Below, one piece after another: positions 18,075 to 25,599 of a stretch of 64,000 nucleotides of DNA. The stretch spans positions 1,022,001 through 1,086,000 of the forward strand of contig NZ_CP039456.1 of NCBI RefSeq assembly GCF_006974145.1. The letters run 5' to 3'. Each line of letters starts with the position of its first letter. The first letter of the stretch is position 1. The position numbers and the translations under genes were made by a program. The notes beneath the pieces were generated by a model, which searched no databases, was not told where the DNA came from, and worked only from the letters and a program-made list of their open reading frames with translations. This DNA comes from Changchengzhania lutea (GTDB lineage: Bacteria > Bacteroidota > Bacteroidia > Flavobacteriales > Flavobacteriaceae).

Positions 18075-18109
18075 AAAAAGCCCAAAGCTAACACAGCCCT
18101 GGGCTTTTT
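18075..18109. terminator. Bidirectional hairpin terminator
   Basis: AAAAAGCCCA/TGGGCTTTTT, a 10-bp stem with a 15-nt loop, with A/T tracts on both sides. It ends the PepSY-like transcript. Just beyond are three to four tandem copies of AACCAATC. Confidence 0.75.
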
Positions 18110-18158
18110 CAACCAATCAACCAATCAACCAATCATCTATGAAAAACTTAATTAAACA

Positions 18159-18620
18159 CTAATCATTATCTTCTTTACCATCACCCTTTATTACTTCTTG
18201 TTTTACAACTTTACCGCTAGAATTTATTACTACTTCCATCTCATCTTCTCCCTTTTCTATTTCAAATTCATAGACTGTTCCAGTTGCAGTTTCAGAAAGC
18301 TCCATGTCTTCAATATTATAACCTTCAAAGTTAGCATTAAGTGGATCCATAACAACTTGTGGGACTTCAGATTCGGCAACTTCATATTCCGTCTCTACCC
18401 AAGTACCATTTTGCATAAAATTTGAAGTATGCTCTTTTCCGTCGAGCTTAAATTCTGCTTCCCATTCGGTGTCCGATTCTTTTTCCCATTCTACATCTGT
18501 TGCATTAGGAAATCTTGTAGTAAATGCATCTTTTACTTTTTGAGGCGTAGAAGCATCTTTGTCACAGGCAATAAAGCTTAATAATATACCAGCCAAAGCT
18601 AGTAATGTAATTTTTTTCAT
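18159..18620 (-). CDS. PepSY-like periplasmic lipoprotein
   Basis: A 153-residue lipoprotein with lipobox SFIAC (Cys about 19). Two PepSY-like halves follow: FTTRFPNATDVEWEKESD with WEAEFKLDGKEHTSNF, and a second copy ending VYEFEIEKGEDEMEVVINS. This PepSY-like or beta-lactamase-inhibitor-like fold is common in Bacteroidota beside envelope two-component systems. The function is unknown, perhaps binding or inhibition of an envelope protein. A regulatory box lies 42 bp upstream. The promoter region now contains the truncated end of a TonB-receptor gene. Confidence 0.8.
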   Translation of the reverse strand: MKKITLLALAGILLSFIACDKDASTPQKVKDAFTTRFPNATDVEWEKESDTEWEAEFKLDGKEHTSNFMQNGTWVETEYEVAESEVPQVVMDPLNANFEGYNIEDMELSETATGTVYEFEIEKGEDEMEVVINSSGKVVKQEVIKGDGKEDND

Positions 18621-18639
18621 TAGAGTTTAATTTTAAGAA

Positions 18640-19203
18640 TTATAACACAAATATATTTCCTAATTCTAAAGATGATTTAAAGAAAATCTCGCTACCACGC
18701 AACACCACTTTTCCGTCTTGGTCACAAGCAACTCCAGGCATTATTTTCATTGCATCGACCACAGAACCACCAGATTGTGCCACATTATCGTCAAGACTAA
18801 AGGTTTTTTTATCTAGTGCCGAATTTACGGTTGTTCTTTTTGCTTGAATAGTCACTTCGTCCAACGCTTCCGCAGATGGCTTGAGTTCTATTTTTCCTAA
18901 ATCGAAAATTGGGTTCAATCCGCCAAAAGCAATTTTTCGCTGTACAGCTTCAAAACCCAAATAGGTAATATTTACGGTATACTTTCCTGTTTTTAAATCC
19001 TTAATTTCAAACCGACCATTGTCATCAGTTATTGTTCCCATGACTATAGCATTGGTAGTTTCATCATTTACAGAAACACTAACAAAAGGCAATATTTGCT
19101 GGGTTTCTTGGTCTATAATTTGACCGGTAATAGTTATTGTTTCTTGAGCGTTTACAAGAAATAAAAAAAAGAGTAGAATAATTGTAGACGTGTATTTTAT
19201 CAC
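18640..19203 (-). pseudogene. TonB-dependent outer-membrane receptor, truncated
   Basis: The first about 175 residues match the start of outer-membrane beta-barrel receptors: signal peptide, a CarboxypepD_reg-like domain (QETITITGQIIDQETQQILP onward), a conserved EVTIQAKRT linker and the start of the plug (VVDAMKIMPGV, KVVLRGS). Intact relatives run to about 700-800 residues. Here the chain leaves the family after VLRGSE and stops about 15 residues later, just before the next gene. About 600 codons, including the whole barrel, are gone. The box at 18662 lies inside the junction sequence, so the deletion ended next to the PepSY promoter. A functional receptor is impossible. Confidence 0.8.
18662..18682 (-). 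promoter_or_regulatory. Direct-repeat regulatory box, copy 3 of 5
   Basis: Minus-strand CTTTAAATCAT then CTTTAGAATT, 11-bp period, 42 bp upstream of the PepSY-like gene. Confidence 0.6.
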
Positions 19204-19238
19204 TAGATTTTCAATTTAAATAGGGCAAAATAGTAATG

Positions 19239-19259
19239 AAATCTAAAGAGATATTAAAG
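19239..19259 (-). promoter_or_regulatory. Direct-repeat regulatory box, copy 4 of 5
   Basis: Minus-strand CTTTAATATCT then CTTTAGATTT, 11-bp period, 36 bp upstream of the truncated receptor gene. Confidence 0.55.
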
Positions 19260-19293
19260 GAATCAACTTTTTAGTATTAAAACTGAAAAGCTA

Positions 19294-20544
19294 TTATTTT
19301 GAAAAATCTATTGAAAACACATGATGGTCAATCTCAAATTGATATGAGATTTTAAACCCATATAAATCGCATATTTTCTTAACGATTGCCAATCCAAGTC
19401 CTGTGGATTGGTAACCGTTGGACTCTCTATAAAAGCGTAAAAACAAATTCTCGGGATGTACTAAAGCTTTTTCTCCAAAATTTGAAATGATAAGAAAGTT
19501 ATCTTTTGTTTTAATTGTAATATCTTCTTCCTTTTTACTGTGTTTGATAGCGTTTGAAATCAGATTATTAATCAAAATATCTGCAAGATACCCATCCATA
19601 GAAACGGATAATTCTTTTTTTGATGTATGAACTAGGTTTACAAATTGAAGCTCTTTAAAGCTTTCAATCTTTTCATTTATCAAATCTGTTAAATTAATAT
19701 TTTCAATATTTACAAATTGACTGTTATCAATTTTAGTTAACGTCGTGATGCGTTTATTAAGTTGTTTTAAGCGTTGTATATCCTTTTGGATAGAGGTTAT
19801 TTGCTCAAATTGCTTATCGCTAATTTCATGTTCGTTAATGATATTGTCAATTTTTGCTTGAATGATTGCTAATGGTGTTTGCATTTCATGAGAGACATCT
19901 TCTGTAAATTGTTTTAAACTCTCATAATCTGTCCTCACTTTATTTGTGAGTAAAGAAATTTCATTTTTTAATTCTGAAAACTCTAGCACATCACTATCTA
20001 TAAGTTCAATGGGTACTTTTGAAGTTAAAGAGAAACGTTTCATCTGCTCCAAATTTTTAAAAAATGGGCTCCATAATTTAAGATTTCTGGTTGTATTAAA
20101 ATAAAAAAGAAAAATAAATGCCAAAACGAATATAGCTATATTGGAAATAACTATGGCCAATAAAAAGTCTTCAGACTCTACCACCATATTTCTTATAGTT
20201 ATTTGGTAGTTTGTTCCATTTATTACTTTGTAGGTTGAAAGTTCCCGGAACAATTCCATTTCATCCTCGGAAGGATCGTAAATAATAGTGTCTTTTAATA
20301 TCTCTTTGCCTAAACGCTCTACTTTTTTGACTTCCATAACAGGCGGCAAAGAGTAAAGGGTATGGTTCTTTTCTAAAGCATCTACAATTCTGACTTCGGT
20401 TGAATATAGTACTTCTTCAACTTCACTTTCTAAAAGGGTTTTAGTATAAACATATAACGCAATTGAACTCAATAACGCTAAGAACAAACCTGTTAGAAGG
20501 AAAGTTTTAGAAGTTTTTTTTATGAGTTTCGTTTTTTTAGTCAC
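19294..20544 (-). CDS. Sensor histidine kinase
   Basis: A 416-residue kinase with membrane helices at about residues 14-35 and 130-150, a periplasmic segment of about 95 residues, and no clear HAMP. The acceptor His is in TEDVSHEMQTPLAI, the N box in NLISNAIKHSK and the G2 box in STGLGLAIVKK. The usual DxGxG G1 motif reads ISNFGEKAL, a divergence seen in several flavobacterial kinases of this type. It lies three bases after the response-regulator gene. The surrounding lipid and envelope genes carry a shared box, so it probably senses envelope state. Confidence 0.88.
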   Translation of the reverse strand: MTKKTKLIKKTSKTFLLTGLFLALLSSIALYVYTKTLLESEVEEVLYSTEVRIVDALEKNHTLYSLPPVMEVKKVERLGKEILKDTIIYDPSEDEMELFRELSTYKVINGTNYQITIRNMVVESEDFLLAIVISNIAIFVLAFIFLFYFNTTRNLKLWSPFFKNLEQMKRFSLTSKVPIELIDSDVLEFSELKNEISLLTNKVRTDYESLKQFTEDVSHEMQTPLAIIQAKIDNIINEHEISDKQFEQITSIQKDIQRLKQLNKRITTLTKIDNSQFVNIENINLTDLINEKIESFKELQFVNLVHTSKKELSVSMDGYLADILINNLISNAIKHSKKEEDITIKTKDNFLIISNFGEKALVHPENLFLRFYRESNGYQSTGLGLAIVKKICDLYGFKISYQFEIDHHVFSIDFSK

Positions 20545-20547
20545 GTA

Positions 20548-21222
20548 CTAATCTTCTATAAATTTATAACCACTTCCATAAGCAGTTTTAATATATTTTG
20601 CACCTTCAGCAGTTAACTTTTTGCGTAAATTATTGATGTGGACATAAATAAAATCAAAATTATCGAGTAAATCACTATCATCGCCCCAAAGATGCTCTGC
20701 AATAATTTCTTTTGAGAGTACGCGTCCTTTATTGGATATAAAAAATACGAGCAAATCGTATTCCTTTCGTGTTAACGGCATTGCTTTACCATCTATATAC
20801 GCTGTTCTTGATTTGGTGTCTATCCTTATTTCATTGAACTCCATAATCTCGTCGCCACCGTATTTACCACGACGAAGCACTGCATTGATACGAGAGTTTA
20901 GTTCTGCTAAATGGAAGGGTTTGGTGATGTAATCATCTGCTCCTAAATCTAGCCCTTCTAACTTATCTGTCAACGAATTATTCGCTGAAATGATAATAAC
21001 TCCAGATCTTTTCTTTTCTTTTTTAATGGTTTTAAGCACATCAAGACCGCTTCCAGAAATTAAGTTGATATCAAGAATAATAATGTCATAATCGTAAATA
21101 GCTGCTTTTTCTAAAGCCTCACCAAAATCTGAAGCAACTTCACAAATATTGCCATCACGTTGTAGATACGTAACTATGGATTGTTGTAAATCGAGTTCGT
21201 CTTCAGCTATTAGATATTTCAT
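20548..21222 (-). CDS. OmpR-family response regulator
   Basis: A 224-residue regulator with receiver motifs AEDELDLQQ, phospho-acceptor Asp in IIILDINLISGSG and Lys in YITKPFHLAE, plus a winged-helix domain (LTRKEYDLLVFFISN, then YGSGYKFIED). It is the first gene of the regulator-kinase pair. A direct-repeat box lies 34 bp upstream of its own start and four related boxes precede nearby lipid and envelope operons. I infer that this protein is autoregulated and controls that set. Confidence 0.92.
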   Translation of the reverse strand: MKYLIAEDELDLQQSIVTYLQRDGNICEVASDFGEALEKAAIYDYDIIILDINLISGSGLDVLKTIKKEKKRSGVIIISANNSLTDKLEGLDLGADDYITKPFHLAELNSRINAVLRRGKYGGDEIMEFNEIRIDTKSRTAYIDGKAMPLTRKEYDLLVFFISNKGRVLSKEIIAEHLWGDDSDLLDNFDFIYVHINNLRKKLTAEGAKYIKTAYGSGYKFIED

Positions 21223-21255
21223 CTCTATAAATTTAAGACAATAAAATTACTATTC

Positions 21256-21276
21256 GATTCTAAATTTATTCTAAAG
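21256..21276 (-). promoter_or_regulatory. Direct-repeat regulatory box, copy 5 of 5
   Basis: Minus-strand CTTTAGAATAA then ATTTAGAATC, 11-bp period, 34 bp upstream of the response-regulator gene itself. Confidence 0.55.
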
Positions 21277-21291
21277 ATGAAATACCCTAAT

Positions 21292-21590
21292 TTATTCTAT
21301 GTTATCAGAATTTATAATATGTAGAAATCGATGAACTATAGGAGCCATAACCACTACGATGATACTAAAAAAAGCAGTCCCACTAAATAAGGCATAAAAA
21401 GAGGCAAATAACTTAGCCAAATCATTTGCCATAGTTGCTACTGGCCCTACTCCTGCTAGAATCATACAGGCTTTATAGAATGCGTCAATCAACGATAATA
21501 ATCCAAAATACAGATATTACCATCATAACTAATGCATAGATCATATAACGTAATACTCTAATTACAAAGTTTTTCTTTTAATAAATGGAC
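21292..21590 (-). pseudogene. Two-helix ion-channel-like membrane protein, broken
   Basis: A 66-codon segment opening at a TTG (21492) encodes IDAFYKACMILAGVGPVATM, then AKLFASFYALFSGTAFFSI and a basic end. This is the pore-and-last-helix layout of small two-TM potassium-channel-like proteins of Flavobacteriaceae, with GVGPV where true K+ channels have GYGD. Upstream in another frame lies a first helix (FVIRVLRYMIYALVMMVIS) that stops at 21493. The roughly 30 residues normally linking them are missing. I read this as an internally deleted, frameshifted gene. The family assignment is tentative. Confidence 0.45.
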
Positions 21591-21600
21591 TTTTCTTTTG

Positions 21601-21912
21601 TTCAAATCTTAAAAACGACAGGCTCGTATTGACTTTTTAATTCTTTAAATTCACTTAAGATTTCTTTATTAAATTTGAAGTGTGGCAAAAAATTCAATCA
21701 ACTTGTATAAGCTATATGATATGCTTGGATTTCTTTATTATGAGTAGCTCTAGATTTTTTTTTTGCGTTTTGTAGATAAGTAATTTTAAAGGCATGTAAA
21801 ACATTAATTTAAAAGCATAAAATAAAATGTTTTCTAATATAAATTTAGATAAATTTAACATAATTATAAATACACCTTCAATTTTTAGTACTTACTTTGT
21901 TAAATAAGTTTA
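21601..21912. other. Intergenic region, no feature recognised
   Basis: About 310 AT-rich bases between the channel remnant and the next plus-strand gene. Besides T tracts I see no coding frame, hairpin of note or repeat. A promoter for the gene at 21970 probably lies near its 3' end. Confidence 0.4.
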
Positions 21913-21969
21913 GTGATATTAATTTTAATAATTATGATTGCGAACTTAAAATCGAGCCATTATTTCTTC

Positions 21970-22344
21970 ATGAAAATGTTTAAATACATCATAGGTTTTC
22001 TTTTTCTTTCTGTGCTGTTCAAAGTATCAGTTAGTACAGAAAACGTGTCGTTTTCAGAAATCCCTATTCATAATTCGGTTGAAAAAAGTCATGGAGTACA
22101 GTCCTTATCCACTATGGGAATGTATCTTTACATTGATACTGAAGCAGAATCTTTAGTGAGCATATCACACCCTGATAATCTACCTCTATCATGTGATGAT
22201 GAGATATCGAAAACTGATGGTCTCCTTCATAGAAGCCGCAAGTTATCTTTAGCCTATGGCAATACCCTTCAAAATTACAACCGAGATTTTTTTAATAAAT
22301 CCTTCAATAAAGAAATTATCTTTCCCTTTCATTCCTTCTGGTAA
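21970..22344 (+). CDS. Unknown secreted or membrane-anchored protein
   Basis: About 124 residues if translation starts at MKMFKYIIGF. The frame remains open to 21913, but that extension is unlikely to be used. The N-terminal hydrophobic stretch (YIIGFLFLSVLFKVSVS) looks like a signal peptide or anchor. The rest is polar with no recognised motif, including a region with HPDNLPLSCDDE and a Phe-rich end. I do not recognise a family. It is followed 92 bases later by another unknown gene on the same strand. Confidence 0.5.
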   Translation: MKMFKYIIGFLFLSVLFKVSVSTENVSFSEIPIHNSVEKSHGVQSLSTMGMYLYIDTEAESLVSISHPDNLPLSCDDEISKTDGLLHRSRKLSLAYGNTLQNYNRDFFNKSFNKEIIFPFHSFW

Positions 22345-22436
22345 TTAATAGTGTTTCATCTTACGATTAAAATATGCATAGTTTCGAACGGGACTATGCA
22401 AATTCAATATAAATTATATCACAAAAATTAAACATT

Positions 22437-22973
22437 ATGGAAACAGGAATGATTGTTATTACAACAACCCTAATAGTAATATGTATATTGCCATTTATAC
22501 TTCTTTATGGTAGTACTAAGAAAAAAATAAAACAGCTTAAAAAAGCTTTGGAAAATGGCATTTCACGGCATAATGGTACACTAACAGATTATGTAATAAA
22601 CAACGATTTTGCGATTGGATTAGACAGTGCTGCCAAACAAATATACTACTACAAAAAGACTCCAGAAGGAGGGTATCTTCAAAAAGTAGATCTTAATAAG
22701 ATAAAATCTTGTGAAGTAAAAAAAGAGACTAGACGCTTAAGAAACAGTAAATCAAATCATGAGACCATACAAAGAATTGCATTAGAGTTCACCTCTATAG
22801 CAAATAATGTAATTGAACAATTTGAGTTTTATGATTATAATGATAGTTCACAACCAAATGGCGAACTAGCTCAAGCAGATAGTTGGATGAAAAAAGTGAA
22901 TGATTTGTTAACCAAAGACTCTACAAATTTAAAAAAACCTAAAACTAAAAAGACTTCTCTTAAATTTGCTTAA
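22437..22973 (+). CDS. Unknown membrane-anchored protein
   Basis: A 178-residue protein with one N-terminal membrane helix (about residues 5-26), a short coiled-coil-like Lys/Glu segment (KKKIKQLKKALENG) and a cytoplasmic domain with alternating beta-strand pattern (FAIGLDSAAKQIYYYKK and so on), ending in a Lys-rich tail. The domain resembles small PH-like or DUF modules that keep a strand-rich core, but I cannot name it. The gene ends inside a strong terminator. Confidence 0.6.
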   Translation: METGMIVITTTLIVICILPFILLYGSTKKKIKQLKKALENGISRHNGTLTDYVINNDFAIGLDSAAKQIYYYKKTPEGGYLQKVDLNKIKSCEVKKETRRLRNSKSNHETIQRIALEFTSIANNVIEQFEFYDYNDSSQPNGELAQADSWMKKVNDLLTKDSTNLKKPKTKKTSLKFA

Positions 22974-22999
22974 ATAGCTATAAAAAGAAGTCTTTTTTT
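22947..22999 (+). terminator. Terminator overlapping gene end
   Basis: AAAGACTTCT within the last codons pairs with AGAAGTCTTT after the stop, followed by a run of T. The stem is 10 bp with a long loop of about 27 nt. Confidence 0.6.
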
Positions 23000-23142
23000 C
23001 ATTGTGGTTATGTTAGAAAAGGTTGAAATCGTTCAACCTTTTCTATTTTAAACTTGAAAATTTGTATCCTGCTTATTTTTTCCTTCTGGTGGAATACAAC
23101 ATTTCAATACTGCTATTTTATTATTATAATAAAAAATTTCTT

Positions 23143-23308
23143 GAAACCGACTATCCCCGAGGCAAGCCGTAGGGGTGTTTTGCCGGTTTCATTTTGGCCT
23201 TAGGGCCAAAAACCGAAATTTTGTATTTTACCTCACCCAGAACTGCTGAAAATGGCAGTTCTGACCTCTCCCAAGGAGAGGTAAACAGGAAACCCCGACC
23301 CAAGGGTC
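23143..23308. repeat. Cluster of five hairpins, REP-like
   Basis: Five perfect inverted repeats in 166 bp: GAAACCG/CGGTTTC (23143-23190, with an inner CCCC/GGGG), TTTTGGCC/GGCCAAAA (23192-23211), CAGAACTGC/GCAGTTCTG (23238-23263), ACCTCTCC/GGAGAGGT (23264-23282) and GACCC/GGGTC (23297-23308). The block is clearly richer in G+C than its surroundings. Short motifs such as the CTCTCC/GGAGAG arm are common intergenic repeats in Bacteroidota. It lies between a terminator and the permease gene and may be a REP/BIME-like element. Confidence 0.6.
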
Positions 23309-23345
23309 AGAGAATCTTTAGATTAAAATTTAATTATTATTGTTA

Positions 23346-25076
23346 ATGCAAAAAAAACTTAACCAAATCGAAGCTACTGCCATTTGTGGAAACGATATAA
23401 GTTCATCCTGTTTATACGTCTCGGCACTTGCTATTGTATATGCTGGTCAGTATGCTTGGATATCACTACTTATAGTGGCAACTGTATTATTCTTTTTTAG
23501 AAAAATATATGGGGAGGTTGTTGGTGCACTTCCGTTAAATGGTGGTGCATATAATGCGCTTTTAAACACCACAAAAAAATCTACAGCATCATTGGCAGCC
23601 TCACTAACGGTATTGTCTTATATGGCAACTGCGGTAATATCAGCGAGTGAAGCAGTAAAATATATGCACAGTATCTGGTCTGTAGTTCCTATTATTCCGT
23701 CAACTATTGTTTTGATGTTGCTATTTATGGGATTGGTAATCATTGGAATAGGAGAATCATCAAAAGTTGCTATTGCCATTTTCCTTTTTCATCTCTTATC
23801 TCTAACACTCCTCTGCGGATTTTGTCTTTACTTTTTCTGGCAGAATGGGACGTCAACATTGTTTGCAAATTTTAATACTCCTGTTAAAGGTGGTATTGTG
23901 AGTGCTCTATTTTTAGGCTTTTCAGCTGCTATGCTAGGTATTAGTGGATTTGAAAGTTCTGCCAATTATGTTGAAGAACAAGAAAAAGGAGTATTTCCGA
24001 AAACCTTAAGAAATATGTGGATTGTTGTTACCATTTTCAATCCATTAATCGCTTTTCTGGCTTTGGCCATATTACCGATGGATAATGTTATAGCTAACCA
24101 AGATGCTTTACTTTCTGTTTTAGGTAATACCGCTTCTGGCAATTGGCTCTCATTACTAATTGGTATTGATGCTGCTTTAGTTTTGAGCGGAGCTGTATTA
24201 ACGTCTTTTGTAGGTGTAGGTGGGTTAATGCAGCGTATGACTCTGGATCGCATACTACCAAAAGTATTATTGAAAAAAAATAATCGTGGAAGTTTTTATT
24301 TGATATTCATTCTCTTCTTCATTTTGTGTGCTTCAATTCTTTTAGTCACTAAGGGAGACCTTGCGAAATTGGCCGGTGTTTATACTATTGCCTTTCTCTC
24401 GGTAATGGTGCTGTTTGGTATTGGTAATTTATTACTTAAGGTAAATCGTTCAAGGTTACCTAGACCAGAGCGGTCAAGTTGGCTTGGTTTGTTTATTGCT
24501 ATAGCTGCTGTAATAGCGGCTATTATTGGTAATATTGTTTTAAACCCACAATATCTCGCTATTTTCATTGAATATTTGCTGCCCACTTTAGCTGTTGTTT
24601 ATTTTATGCTATACAGAACACATATCTACAAACTATTCTTAAAAATTATTGCGTATCTATTTCCTGATAAAGGCACTTTATTTCAAATGTTGAACAAAAA
24701 AACAAAGCAACTTTTAGCAGAAATAAATAACCAACAGTTTGTATATTTTACCAATCATGATGATATTGCAACTCTCAATAAAGTAATGCTTTATATAAAA
24801 AATAATGAGCCTACGCGAAAAATTAAAATTGTGGCGGTACTTGATAAAAATAAAAGCATAGCAAAAAATTTAATTAATGATGTAAAAGTTCTTGATAGAG
24901 CCTATCCCGAAATCAATATAGAATTTATTGAAGAACCTGGAACTTTCGGTCCCGAAAAAATTAATGAGCTTTCAGAGCGCTGGCATATTCCTAGCAATTT
25001 TATGTTTATTGGCTCACCTGGATATAAGTTTCCCTATAAGATTCAAGAATTGGGAGAAGTTCGACTAATCATTTAA
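23346..25076 (+). CDS. APC-superfamily amino-acid permease
   Basis: A protein of about 576 residues with roughly 12 membrane helices in the first 435 residues and a soluble C-terminal domain of about 130 residues. The first helix has AICGNDISSSCLYVSALA and helix 6 GISGFESSANYVEEQE, which match the unwound substrate-binding helices of APC amino-acid transporters. I start it at MQKKLNQ (23346); a TTG two codons earlier is less likely. The C-terminal part (VYFTNHDDIATLN onward) has alternating strands and helices, as in universal-stress-like or regulatory domains. The substrate is unknown. The gene ends 8 bases inside the converging patatin fragment. Confidence 0.85.
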   Translation: MQKKLNQIEATAICGNDISSSCLYVSALAIVYAGQYAWISLLIVATVLFFFRKIYGEVVGALPLNGGAYNALLNTTKKSTASLAASLTVLSYMATAVISASEAVKYMHSIWSVVPIIPSTIVLMLLFMGLVIIGIGESSKVAIAIFLFHLLSLTLLCGFCLYFFWQNGTSTLFANFNTPVKGGIVSALFLGFSAAMLGISGFESSANYVEEQEKGVFPKTLRNMWIVVTIFNPLIAFLALAILPMDNVIANQDALLSVLGNTASGNWLSLLIGIDAALVLSGAVLTSFVGVGGLMQRMTLDRILPKVLLKKNNRGSFYLIFILFFILCASILLVTKGDLAKLAGVYTIAFLSVMVLFGIGNLLLKVNRSRLPRPERSSWLGLFIAIAAVIAAIIGNIVLNPQYLAIFIEYLLPTLAVVYFMLYRTHIYKLFLKIIAYLFPDKGTLFQMLNKKTKQLLAEINNQQFVYFTNHDDIATLNKVMLYIKNNEPTRKIKIVAVLDKNKSIAKNLINDVKVLDRAYPEINIEFIEEPGTFGPEKINELSERWHIPSNFMFIGSPGYKFPYKIQELGEVRLII

Positions 25077-25599
25077 TGTAAAGTTTTTGTTTTATTTCAT
25101 CTATACTTTCCATCGTAGCTTCATAGCCTATATCAAAAAGTTCGTTGGATCTTTTTACGTCGAACATCCCATATTTAAAAGACTTTTTGATTTCGATTGC
25201 AATATTACATTGGTGCAGGCGATGTTGCATTGTTCCCCAAATAGCAAGCTGTAAACATCGCTCGGCAATATTTCTGAATCCTCTTATTTCATCTCTAGTT
25301 TCGTGAGGACAAACACTAATTCCTATTACTTTCTCGCAATGTTTTAATAATGGCTCTACTGGAAGATTATTTAATAATCCACCATCTACGTATGTGTTTC
25401 CATTAATTATGACCGCCTTAAACAATAGAGGCAACGCACAAGATGCCGCTAAAACCTCAAACAACTCACCTTGTGAGGTTATCTCGAATTTCCCCGAGTT
25501 GATATTAGAAACACAAATGTGTAAAGGCAGTTTTAATTCTTCAAACTTATTATTAGCTATATGGTTTTTCAAAAAATCTTTTAGATAGGTCACTAGCAT
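25069..25599 (-). pseudogene. Patatin-like phospholipase, C-terminal fragment
   Basis: A 176-codon frame with the patatin oxyanion/Asp region (ASCALPLLFKAV and NTYVDGGLLNNLPVEPL, the catalytic Asp in DGG). The N-terminal third, with the glycine-rich loop and the GxSxG nucleophile, is absent. The apparent ATG lies inside the terminal inverted repeat of the adjoining IS4-family element, so the element supplies the start. The missing N-terminal part is not found on the far side of the element either, so sequence was also deleted. Without the Ser it cannot be a lipase. Confidence 0.85.

Noticed and set aside
18109-18135. AACCAATC tandem copies as a CRISPR or integration site
   Set aside because: Only three to four 8-bp units without spacers; a simple sequence after a terminator, similar to CCAAT-rich tracts at 7614-7650.
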